A stretch of DNA of 64,000 bases from Isochrysis galbana (Eukaryota; Haptophyta; Isochrysidales; Isochrysidaceae). Each line of letters opens with the position of its first letter. Within the stretch, counting starts at the first letter, position 1. Both the position numbers and the translations under genes were made by a program. Under the pieces are notes generated by a model. It searched no databases. It worked only from the letters and a program-made list of their open reading frames with translations, and was not told the origin of the DNA. The DNA is taken from assembly GCA_018136815.1 (NCBI GenBank), contig CM030936.1:5369774-5433773 (forward strand), read 5' to 3'. Positions 40,235 to 50,180 of the stretch are shown piece after piece.

Positions 40235-40600
40235 AACTACCGTTAAAACGACAGGGTCATGGAGAGCGTCACGCTCCCCTCCTCCTCTCCCGCCCACCCG
40301 TCCGCGCCGGCCGACCAGATCATGGCGGACGCCACGCAGCCGAACCGCCCTCCAGCCAGCGCCACGCCCGTCCAGGTGCCTGGTGCCTGCGAGCCCCCGC
40401 TCGCACCAGCATTGGCATTGGACTTCACAAAGATATGCTCAGAGCTCAACCTGCACACCTGAAGGGCGGGTCTTGGACTTCCTCGGAGAAGGAAAGGAAG
40501 ACGAAGAAAATGAAGACGGAGCATGGAAGCCATGCGCCAGGCGTGTGATTGCGGGTGGTTACATGCGTCATGCGTCAGCAGGCAATAGGGCCAGGTCAAT
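40235..40600 (+). mobile_element. hairpin-leader retroelement, diverged 5' end
   Basis: AACTACCGTTAAAACGACAG at 40235 is a mutated form of the 35634 hairpin (two stem positions no longer pair), followed by GGGTC and ATG at 40259. The ORF (MESVTLPSSSPAHPSAPADQ) has the same Pro-rich style and a CAG/GTGCCTGG point. The 3' boundary is uncertain; no LINE tail was found. Confidence 0.55.
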
Positions 40601-41339
40601 ACTTCTAGAACTTTTTCTAGAAGTTTGGGCGACTTCTCGAGCGCGTCATAAGTTTGGGCCCTCTCGAGAAGTGGGCTGCAAGTTTGGGGAGGCGTCGCTC
40701 ACTCTCTATCTCTAAGAGTAAAAGCACCCCTATTCTATATTCTGTGAGTATAATCCCCTAAATCTCAATCCAAGTATCAAAGTCAAAGTATCCTCCGCCC
40801 CTTTTCTATAGTATACAGGCCGTTTCCCGCTGCCGAACTTGAAAAAAAAACGGTGAAAACGATGCTACGTGTTTCTCACATAAACGGGACGTTTTATCAT
40901 TCTAAACAGGAGGTACATACGGCCCCCCACACCAAAAACCTTCAATCCCCCCACCCCCCCACTGGCGACTGGCCCGCGCCCGCGCGCCCGCGCATGGCGG
41001 GCCGAGGTGAGCCATGCCCGCTGCCCCCTGTCCATGCTGGCCTGCGCCCGTGCGCCCGTGTGTGAGACCGTGGGCGCGCGTCTCAACCTCCGCCTTGTCC
41101 CTCTACAGGCAAGCGACACTGCACGCGCCATCGCGCGTCGCTCGCGGACGGTGACAGCCTTCTCCCTCAGGATGGCGTGGCCCCTCCGACGCGACGCGTG
41201 CGCGTGGTTGCGGTTGCGGATGAGGAGGACGAGGAAGTGAGGAGCGGCGGCAGCGAGGAGGCCATGGAGACTGAGCTCAACAAGGTGGAGCCCACCCGCA
41301 CCCGTTGCGTGGGGTTAGTGTTGAGTGAGCGTGACATGT
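40601..41339. other. no definite gene
   Basis: Near 41105-41290 one + frame is acidic and gene-like (VAVADEEDEEVRSGG, then EEAMETELNKVEP) after a CTACAG acceptor-like site, but it has no recognisable domain. TTCTAGAA/CTCGAGAAG words repeat at 40600-40670. Possibly more retroelement ORF1 debris. Confidence 0.3.
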
Positions 41340-41915
41340 GGTAGGTGGGTATCGCCCTGGCACCATCATGGTGACCAGGGCGGCCGAAAGGAGAGAGAGC
41401 GACGCCATCGCTCGCGCTCTCTCCAGAACAGAACCGGATAAAATTCCTCTTATAATTCTCCCACACCACTATCACACGCACATTCACAGTAACACGTAGA
41501 TAACTAACGTAACGGGATACGCGAAGAAAGGGGGTTGAGCATGGGAGAAAGAGAGGAAAGAAAAGGAAAGAAGAGAGGAGGCCCGTCGCCTCTCCTCACG
41601 TGAAGAGAGAGGTGAGAGGAGATCTCGCAGGACTTAGAAAGTAAACGTAGGAGAGGACGGAGGGGCATCCGTAACACCCCCTCCTAAACGGAGCAAGGGG
41701 TGCGACGTTTACATTTACGTCATTCAGGAAGTGGCTGTTGACGAGAAAGAATCAAGAATGTCGAGTAGGCGGAGGAATTGGTTGCGTGGACACGGTTTCG
41801 TGAGAATATCCGCAACCATGTTGTGTCCGCTGATGTGCTTAAGCGTAAGGACCCGTTTGGCGACTAAGTCACGGAGGAAAGCACCAGCACGAAGGATGTG
41901 TTTTGTTTTCTTGAA
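41340..41915 (-). mobile_element. Copia-type retrotransposon 3' end: RNase H tail, PPT, LTR
   Basis: On the minus strand, 41915-41724 translates to the C-terminus of a Copia RNase H (KTKHILRAGAFLRDLV, LKHISGHNMVADILTKPCP) ending in TGA. After 35 bp comes GTTTAGGAGGGGG (41689-41677), a polypurine tract, and TGTTACGG at 41676, the usual LTR start. The LTR has a TATAAGAGG near 41455 and its far end is not defined (near 41340). Upstream pol is cut at about 41916, where + strand Gypsy sequence begins. Confidence 0.75.
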
Positions 41916-41916
41916 G

Positions 41917-43997
41917 GCGACTGGGCTCGTCTCGACTTCACTCGCAGTCCACCTTCGTCTCCTAACCGTTCGTCTGCCGCCGTCGAAATTGAGCCATTCT
42001 TCGCCGACGTCTCTACGTCGGCCGTTGCGTCGAAAGAGTTCGCTCTGTACACCAGGCAGCCTATCACTATCCCCTCGCGATCGAGGGGTACGTTCTCCGT
42101 TCGCCTGCCGCTGGAGATCATCGAAAACTACCCCGACTCCGCCATCCTCGTCGACCGTCTACCACCCCGTGACGGCCTCGATTCTCCTCCAATGGTCGCC
42201 ACTAGCGTCGAAACCCCAACTCCGGAGGGGGAGGTGCTGATCACGGTCTGGAACCTGGCACCACGTCCTGTAACCCTTCCTGCGTACTCGCCGGTGGCGT
42301 CAGCCTACATCGAGTACAAGTTGCACGAGGCTCGGCCGACGGTCGCCGGCGATAGGGACGACCCCGAGTCCTCGCTCACTGAGGCACAGCGCGCGCTCCT
42401 CGACGCTATCACCATCGATCCCGACAAGCAATTGTCGCCGTCCCAGAGGCAGCGCGTACGCTGCCTGCTGGCACGGCATATCGACGCGTTCGCTCTCGAC
42501 CCGAAGAACCCTCGGCACACGCACGTCATGGAGGTCGAGCTGCCTCTCCTCCCCGGTGCTACAGCCCACCGGCACGCTCCGTCCAAGATGGGCGACGAGG
42601 GCCGTGCCATCGTCGACAAGCACGTCGCCGAGATGGAGGCGGCAGGCATCATTCGTAAGTCCAATTCGCCATGGGCTTCGCGGGTCGTCCTCGTCGGCAA
42701 GAAGGACGGATCCGTTCGCTTCTGTGTCGATTATCGCGACACGAACTCGAAGCTTCGTATCTCGGATAGTCCTCTCCCGCTCACCGTCGAAGCTATCGAT
42801 CGTCTATCTCGGGGCCAAGGCTCTCGAGATTCTTTGTTTCTCTGCCTGCTCGATCTCGCCTCCGGCTTCTGGTGTCTGCCTATCAAGGAGGAGGACAAAC
42901 CCATCACGGCGTTCTGCACCCATCGCCAGAAGTACGAGTTCAACTACCTCCCGTTCGGCGTCCAATCCGGCCCTTCCTACATGTGTCGTCTCATGGATGC
43001 GGTGCTCCAGGGCCTCGCGTGGGAGATTTGCATGCCGTACCTGGACGACATCGGAATTTGGTCGACAGGCACAGGCAGCACGCTTGAGGAACGCATCGAC
43101 ACCTCCTTCGAGCAAATGCTTCACCGTCTCGATCTCGTTCTCGAGCGTCTCCGATGGGCTGGTCTCTCATGCAAGGCCTCCAAGTGCATCTTGTTCGCTA
43201 TCAAGGGCGAATACCTCGGGCACGTCGTGTCTCGTCGTGGTCTCGAGATGGACCCCAAGAAAGTCGAGGCGGTACGCTCGATCGATCCGCGTCACATCGA
43301 TTCGCTCGAAAAGGTTCGCTCGTTTCTCGGCCTTTGTTCGTACTACCGTCGGTTCATCAAGGGCGTCGCGCACGTCGCGGCCCCTCTCACCGACCTTACT
43401 CGTACGGGCGTCGACGTGGCTACCGTCTCTCAGTCGCCTGAGTGCCAGACAGCGATCCGTCGCCTCATCGAGCTCATCACGTCTACGCCAGTGTTAGCTG
43501 CCCCGCCTGCCCGCCTTCCTCTGCTGACGGGCCTCAGCCCGTCAGCGTCTCCGAAGTCGTCTCCTCCGCCGCGCCTGCCGCCGGTCTGCCTCCTTCCTCA
43601 TTGCCCTCAGGCCCTATGGGCCATCCCAATTCGTCAACTCTTCGTATACCCGAACACAACGACACCCGACAGCCTCAAAGCCCTCTACATCATAGCGTGG
43701 AGGTACATAATAGGTGACTTTTACAAAGTAGAATTTGACAACTACACTTTCCACCACGTGCCGGTCATCGAAAAAACCCTTAGCAGATTTACGGTCCTCG
43801 CTAGAGGGCTCACCCCCCCAGACAAGTCCTCGACCGCACGCACTAGCATAGCCTCACAAGGGAGAAAACCGAAGCTCAAGTCCCCGCGTGAGCTTTGCGC
43901 ACCCGTCTTTACATTCAACGATAAAGGCACACTGATGTTAGGCGGCAACCTGGCCGCAATAGCCAATGCACTCCAACTAACGGAAAAGCTAGCTTAA
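41917..43997 (+). pseudogene. Ty3/Gypsy RT fused in frame to a gag piece and a LINE C-terminus
   Basis: One frame of nearly 700 codons. First, a Gypsy pol segment: protease-RT linker, RT with SPWASRVVLVGKKDGSVRFC, LPFGVQSGPSYMCRLMDAVL and the catalytic YLDD (near 43040), and the LGLCSYYRRFIKG thumb. It stops at the start of RNase H (TPVLAAP, 43500). Next come about 120 bp also found at 55307 and 55990. From about 43640 it becomes the C-terminus of the local LINE ORF (LFVYPNTTTPDSLKALYIIA, GRKPK, FNDKGTL, TEKLA stop), whose siblings are at 47353 and 59390. This is a chimeric cDNA product; no RNase H or integrase remains. Confidence 0.85.
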
Positions 43998-44325
43998 CCG
44001 CGCATAAGCCGTCACGACGCTTCACTCACCCGCCCTGCCTCAACCCCCGAAAGCACGGAAACACGCCGCCCATCTCATAGGTCTAAAAAAAAAGTAACAA
44101 TATAGAAACCGATAGCCCGATGGTACAGGAGGAAGGAGTGGAAAAAACCTATCGGGGATCGGTGCACACCGTCTGCTGCAGGAAACCCCATACACCCAGC
44201 CCCTAGGTAGCGCACGAGGGACGGGCCGCAAGGCAGGTGGAGGGGGGATGAGAGCGGCGGGCGAGGCTGCATGTGTTAGAGTGCAGAGTCGCGCGAGCGG
44301 CGAGAATATTAAGAAGTTGTTTTAA
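43998..44325 (+). mobile_element. LINE 3' UTR ending in oligo-T
   Basis: This continues the chimera: GGGGATCGGTGCACACCGTCTG, GCACGAGGGACGGGCCGCAAG, and the terminal GCGAGAATATTAAGAAG followed by TTGTTTT. The same order of blocks is found at 1435-1619 and 47815-47986. Confidence 0.8.
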
Positions 44326-44441
44326 TCATTTCCACTGCGCCCCACCACAGTTTCACTCCGCCGCACCACAAATACAGTACTCCGATAGGGTACTGCAGGC
44401 ATAGAACGACAATTACAAAAGATGAAGTACATTTTCCTATG
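44326..44441. other. short intergenic spacer
   Basis: This separates the LINE tail from the 3' end of the LRR gene. No feature identified. Confidence 0.4.
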
Positions 44442-46295
44442 TCACAAATCATCTATACCTAGGGCGGTATTGGAGCTGACGCCCTTGCTCTGCGCTGCTG
44501 TGCTCGCAGTTGTGGGACGACTCATGCTCGCGACAGTAGCAGCGTGCCCATGGGCGTCTGCAGATGTTTGACCCGAAGAATTGGAGTTTCGAAGAGATAT
44601 ATTCTCTCGCCTCAACCGCTCGATCATGCTTTCCAGCTCTGGAACCCGTTCAGCTCGTTCCGCCTGGCGCTGTGCACGCTGCAGACGCGCACACGCCTCG
44701 TCGCGCTCAAGTGTGAGCTGTTGGACTAACGAAATCAGCTGGCGAATAGTTCGCTGCTCAACCGTCTCGTCCGGTGGTGTTTCGCCGCGCTGAAAGATCG
44801 GGTTCGCCATGAGCTTTGTGACCTCTTCCGACCCGGCCGCATCCATTGCTGCAGCAGTCAAACGCAGCCTTTCTACCATAGGCCGACGCAAGCTAAGGAT
44901 GGAGCCGCCGCTGCCAGGAGTGTCTGCATTTGCTGTACTGTTGTCCCGAGTCGTTTCGTGGGCGGCCTGCGAAGCTTGACCGGCGACTGCTGCATCGGCC
45001 ATATACTCAAGCAGGATCGGATTGGTGTTCAAAAAAGGGTCACGAAAGAGTCGTCCTGGGGTGGCCATCGACTCTGCAATCGCCTGTGGACGACCCTGCA
45101 CCCGAGTCAGTGAAGAATCGCCCGTGTTCGACGTCCGTTCCTCACCCTTGCTGTGTGACATCGGTGAATGCATGCAACCCACCCCCTGCCCATCTAGAAC
45201 CAAGACATCTGCACCTCCGCCTTGGGCGAGGTCTGACATGTCGGAAGATATTGATGGACGCACGTTTGCCAGCATTTCCGCGGCTGTGGGCGGCCGCTGT
45301 GGCGTTGCTGGCTGCTGGGTTGTCCTAGGTCTCTGAGCCGACCCTGGGTGGCGATAAGTACGAGATCTATGTGGAGTTAAGACACAGCTTGGCACGAAAT
45401 GCGGATCCAATGCGCTTGCGGAGGCAGCAACTACAGCCTCAGCAGTGCCAGGGCGTGGCACGGTGTATGCTTCACGGGACAACTCCTCAGGTCTCGAGAG
45501 AAAGTCTGCAGCTAGCTCGTGGTCCAATGGCGTGATAGTGTCACCTGGGATGCACACGTGCAGGAAGGAGATGATTTGCCACGTAAATGTGAACTTGTGG
45601 ACATGAACTAAGGGCCGTAGATTGCTTGCAATATGATCAGGGCACATGGGCCAGCATGGTTATGCATGTACAAAGGCTTGCGTAGTATCATGAAAGCTGG
45701 AACACAAGCGGGCAGCAAGGAAAATCGAGTCCCTGATATGGCAGTGCCACGCATTGGGGTGGGAGGACTCACCATCGAACGTCTTGAGGAATCTTAGCGA
45801 AGAGATGATGCGGTGCCGATATGGCGGTCCTAGGGCGCAAGGGTTGGATGCGAGGTCGAGTTCAGCAAGCTCAGGCAGGCGTGCCAGTGTGGCCACTGTG
45901 CTCTCGAGCGATGGGATTTGATTGCGGTACAACGATATCGAGGCGAGGTTGCGGCATGCCGCAAGAGGAGCGACTGAGGAAATCTTGTTGTTGGAAGCAT
46001 ACAAGTGAGCAAGCATCGGGCAGTGAGCAAGTGGTTCCAGGCTGGCGATGCGGTTCATATTGACGTTGAGCGAGGTGAGGTGCGGCATGTTCCGTATGCC
46101 GGCTAGCGAGGTGAGCTCGTTGTCGGAGAGCGAGAGCACCTCGAGCGAGGTGAATGGAGCAAACGGGGAGCCGATGTCTGTAAGACCCATTCCGCGGGCG
46201 ACGAGAGTGGTGGCCGCGGCGGGAGTGTCCTCGCCACTTAACTCGAGAAGAGTCTCTACGGAGACGCGGGCCGCGTCGGCGGAGGCGCTGGCCAT
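44442..46295 (-). CDS. SDS22-like leucine-rich repeat protein with C-terminal coiled coil
   Basis: Two exons, 46295-45773 and 45544-44442, with a GTGAGT donor and a CCCAG acceptor; splicing gives DGDTITPLDHELAADFL in frame, 541 residues in all. The N-terminal 175 residues are five SDS22-type repeats (SLEVLSLSDNELTSLAGI, LTSLNVNMNRIASLEPL, MLAHLYASNNKISSVAPL, NLASISLYRNQIPSLEST) with a cap (LDLASNPCALGPPYRHRI). The middle is Pro/Thr/Ser-rich, and the end is a coiled coil (LERDEACARLQRAQRQAERA). This layout is common in ciliary and centrosomal LRR proteins; that role is inference. The gene is complete and lies between retroelement insertions. Confidence 0.8.
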
Positions 46296-46584
46296 CGCGG
46301 AGCGAGCGCTGCGGTCACGACAGGCGCGGGTGGCAGGGGGTGGCTAAATATTCTATTACTACTAAGAAATAGAGAATTCTTGTGCTACTACCTACGAGCT
46401 CTGAACTCTGAACTCTTTACCTTTACTGCCGGGACAGATGGTGCACACACCGGCCAACCCGACTGACCCGGCGAGCGGAGTGGGTATCGCCGTGCGCGAT
46501 AACTCCCCGAGAGTAGAGCTCCTGCCGGACACGGCAGAAGCACCGTCAGAGTTTTATGGTTGTGTTAGTATAACCTTAGTGACT

Positions 46585-46753
46585 AAGCTTAGTGCTGCGG
46601 GACCGTAGCCCTTCGTCGGCAACGGAGCCCCTACCCCGCGATGGGGGTGTGCGCGGTTGGCGCATGGCTCGTCCGGTGTGTGTGGCGAGGAATGCTAGCT
46701 AACAAGATGTCATACGACGCTATAAGTTCTAACGTGGTACCCCCGCCGAGAGG
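46585..46753 (+). repeat. dispersed repeat followed by a PBS-like site
   Basis: 46588-46734 is the second copy of the repeat at 34615-34760. It is followed directly by TGGTACCCCCGCCGAGAGG (46735-46753), identical to the site at 21288-21270. If this is an LTR and PBS, the LTR would end in CG rather than CA, so the boundary may be wrong. Confidence 0.5.
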
Positions 46754-46989
46754 TCACCGCAATCTCCATGACACCAGCGCGCGCGTAGACCAAAAGCCTT
46801 CAATTATCCCCATCCCTGCTAACACCTTTCGTTGTCACCTGGAGGTTACTTGACTCAACTTGACACTTCACATGTTGAAACACACACGTGGTCGATTTGG
46901 GACAGGGTCGATATCTTGTTGAAATCACGATCCACGTCTCACACACAGCACCAAGTAGACTCTGCAAATCTGATTGATGGGTGTATGTC

Positions 46990-47986
46990 AACTAACTTTA
47001 TAGTTGGTTACCATGGAGCGCGCCGCCGCTCCCCTCCTCTCCTTCGGGTCCCCCGCCGAGGGCGGCCCCCCAGCCCCCATGGAGCAGTCGCTGGCGAAGC
47101 GGCCGCGCCCGCCATCAGAGGCCGAGCAGGTGCGTGCGACCCCGGTCGCGCCACACGGCCCGTGGCCCCGGCCACACCACCCATGGCAGCCATGCTGGCC
47201 CCCCCCATGGGGGACAGCAGGCTGCAGAAACCAGCAGAACATGAACAGGCCCACAGGGCCACCCCTCCATTGGGCATGCCTTATGGCAGAGGCCCCTCCC
47301 GCCCTGGCGACGGCCGCGCTGCCACGGCAGCGTGGCCCGAGACCAGGCGGCCCTTATGATAATAAGCGACTTTTACAAAGTCGAGTACAATAACTACTCC
47401 TTTCATCACATACCCGTCATCGAACGCACCTTGACCAGATTCACAGTCCTCGTACGCGGCATAGAATCCTCTAACAAAACTTCGCCGGCGCGCACGAGCC
47501 AAGCCTCACGAGGCAGAAAACCAAAGATCAAGGACGCAAGAGGGCTTAGCGCCCCGATCTTCAAAACGAACGACAAAGGTGCCCTAGTGATGAACATGGG
47601 CCTGACCCTGGTGGCACAAGCACTCGACATAGCTGGAAAGCTAGCTTAAAACCCCACCGAACGACACACTTCACACCTCTCACGACCCATCACCAAAGAC
47701 CTAGGGCACAACACAGCCCCAAACCAGGCACTCAACGCGACAACAGCCGCGGGAATCCCAAAAGAAACCGGCCGCCCGATGGCGCGAGGGAAGGCCGAGG
47801 AGTCGACCATCGGGGATCGGTGCAAGCCGCCTGCCACTGGAAACCCCGAACACTGAGCCCCTAAGTAGAGCACGAGGGGACGAGCCGCAAGGCGAGTGAG
47901 AGGGAGAGATAAGGGGTGCGGGCGCGGCTGTCAATAGAAGGTAGCAGAGTCGCGCGCGCGGTGAGAATATTAAGAAGTTTTTTTTT
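46990..47986 (+). mobile_element. hairpin-leader retroelement joined to a LINE 3' end, with TSD
   Basis: TGATTGATGGGTGTATGTC (46971-46989 and 47987-48005) is a perfect 19-bp target duplication. The element opens AACTAACTTTATAGTTGGTT (8-bp stem with one G-U, loop TTAT), ATG at 47012, a Pro-rich ORF1 start (MERAAAPLLSFGSPAEGG), then jumps near 47353 to the last 98 codons of the LINE ORF and the full 3' UTR, ending GAATATTAAGAAG and T10. It is thus both 5'- and 3'-complete but lacks the enzyme region. Confidence 0.85.
47353..47649 (+). pseudogene. LINE ORF C-terminal fragment
   Basis: 98 codons (ISDFYKVEYNNYSFHHIPVI, GRKPKIKDARG, KTNDKGALVMN, GKLA stop) aligned end-to-end with 43700-43997 and with the minus-strand copy at 59692-59390. 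This is the segment after the RT; its function is unknown. It has no start of its own. Confidence 0.75.
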
Positions 47987-48005
47987 TGATTGATGGGTGT
48001 ATGTC

Positions 48006-48960
48006 CATACCAAAGAGCACCGACGCACCGACCGCGTAAAAGCAGAAAACAAGTTTCGTCACACGTCTATAGGGAGGAGACGAGGAAGGGCGAGCAGTTT
48101 CCTGAAGTTGAGCAGTTTCCTGCAGGAGGTGAGCAGTTCCCTGCAGTTGAGCAGTTCCCTGAAGTCCGCCCCCCCCCCCCTTGCCGCCCACCCTGCGTTG
48201 CCTACCAGCCCTCTCCCTTCACAGCCTCCTCTCCTGTCGCCCTCCCCGCGTGCCAGAATCACGATGGACTCCTCTTCTCTGAAGCGTCCTATGGAACCAG
48301 ACGAAGAGACCCGTCAAGTGTCACCTCACCTGCCTGCACGTCGCAACGGGAAGCTTCTATGGGAGTATTGCACTCAGCTACCTGGATCCCATTCCGAGAG
48401 GCCCGAATCGGCCGGAAGCCCAAGGCCGGATAATATAACGGCCGGAGGCGACGGATGGCACGCCGAGAGAAAGAACCTGCCGCGGGGGGGGGGCGAGGGA
48501 CCGAGGGCACGGCGGCGCAGCGTGGGAGGGCGCGAGGCCAATCTCGGAGCGAGATCGCGTCCTTTCCCTCGCGGAGCGCGGAGAGACCCCCACGGAACAT
48601 CCTGGGACCGGAGAATGTTTGGGACGAATCTTCCTGCCGTCGGCCGAGGAGAGGCGGACGGAGAGAGAGAGAGAGAGAGTCTCGCAGAGCGACTGCAGAA
48701 CGAGAAGTCGACGTCATGCCGTTTTATTACCTTAAACGAGCCAACAATTATAGTAACAGCAAAAACAAAATTCGAATCGCAAATTTCGAGACCAAAATCT
48801 GCAAACCTGGACTTGAGACCATGGGGAATCCGAATCTGTGTGTCTTGTGCGTCTGTGGCAACACGGGGAACTGTTCAATTGCAATTGTGAGCGCGTACCT
48901 TACACGAATATTCATGCCTACAGCCTTCAGATGGGCAGGAATACAACATCCTCCCTCTGG
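48006..48960. other. mixed retroelement fragments
   Basis: A + frame from ATG 48264 (MDSSSLKRPMEPDEETRQVS) begins after a pyrimidine-rich leader and runs into sequence at 48381-48420 that is the antisense of the Ty3 gag start also found at 63530 and 55765. On the minus strand CAGAGGGAGGA (48959-48949) followed by TGTTGTATTCCTGCC (from 48948) matches the PPT/LTR start at 59882, so an LTR piece lies below 48948. 48720-48900 is AT-richer with no gene. Confidence 0.4.
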
Positions 48961-49345
48961 GCCCCCCTGATCAGGAGCCCCTAGCCAGCTCCAGTCGACC
49001 CGCAGGGCCGCGGAGCGCCAGCGAGGGAGAGGCAGGAGGGGCCAGGGCCATGCCCCAGCCTCACCTGCCCCCTGAGCTGTGCTCCCAGGCCCTTGCAGGC
49101 CACCTGGGGACCTGAAGAGGGGCCGCAGGCGCGCGCCATGGGCCCCCGCCGCAGGGAAGAGAGGAGGAAAAGGGAAGAGGGAGGGGAGGGGGGAGTGGCA
49201 GCTCTCCCCTCCGGTGTTTACGAGTCTTCTCGACCTATTGGGTAAGAGAAGACAGGGGCGCCTGAGCCAGAAGGGAAGGGCCGCGGCTCGTCGCGGCCAC
49301 TCGCTCGGGCGAGGGAGATTAGCGCTCTAGGCCCCTAAACTCACG
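48961..49345 (+). mobile_element. body fragment of the hairpin-leader family
   Basis: GGAGCGCCAGCGAGGGAGAG and the following 130 bp match 2260-2400 (+) and 38240-38100 (minus strand). No leader or tail is attached. Sequence to 49560 (TTACCCGAAAGGGG and GGTACCACTCGG palindromic words) may be the rest of the insertion. Confidence 0.5.
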
Positions 49346-49599
49346 AGTGCCCCCCCCCCCCCTGCGTTGTTTTACCCGAAAGGGGTTTTCCCCCAGCGTG
49401 GCCTCGAGGAGAGGGTGTGCTGGGGTGCGCAGGGTCGGTGCATGCACTGGGGGGGAGGACAAATATCGAGGGGAGGGGGTAGTGCCCCCTACCCCCGGTA
49501 CCACTCGGACACCTGGCTCGTCAGGCATGGCGGGATTCCGGGACTGAAAAGTTGTGTCCAATTAGCTAGTGGGGTTGGCTAGGATATAACATATTAATA

Positions 49600-50180
49600 A
49601 TTTAATTTAATTAATCGAGCTGTGGCAGCACCGCCGTTGCTTGGGGCTGGTCCTGCGACACTCGGGCAGCAAAGCACTTCATACCCGTCGGGGCAGCTCA
49701 CCACATTTGATGCCTGCGGGCTTGCCCAATGTTGTGCATAGTCAAGGTGCAAGCGCTTGCGCTTGCACCACAACAGGCAATCATAATCTCGGCATCGGTG
49801 GAATCGCCCCTCAGCAGTCACAACGCCACAACTAGATGCACTGTTCTTTCACCTTTCGCCTTTGACAACACCACTATCACGAACACAGGGCACGCCGATG
49901 TATGTGAAAGTGAGTCAACAAAATGATGTACTATGCTTGAAGATGCACCTGTCGCAACAATTACTTTTCCCGTCACGATATATCAATGTGTCTGCATGCC
50001 CCATGGGCATGCGTGAACACGGGGACTGGTGGTCACAGTCGAGGCGTGAAGGAGAGATCGTTCTAAGTCATGAGGACGATCTGGCACCGCAGAGTCGAAT
50101 TTCGGTTTTTGGCAGGGGACTGTGAAGAGCACGAATACACTCAGTTGTTCCGAGCGCAATCCTACCTAGCTCACTCAAGC
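49600..50180. other. intergenic, no gene seen
   Basis: This is the 3' side of the NYN-domain gene. It contains a CAAGCGCTTGCGCTTGC palindromic stretch near 49750. No ORF with a recognisable domain. Confidence 0.45.

Noticed and set aside
47990..48060. CRISPR-like or tandem array near GAGCAGTTTCC repeats (48090-48165)
   Set aside because: Three or four imperfect 15-20 bp repeats without spacers; simple tandem duplication in a eukaryotic genome.
49342..49561. Frames around 49347-49561 as a gene
   Set aside because: Short, overlapping in several frames, GC-run driven and adjacent to a retroelement fragment; no domain.
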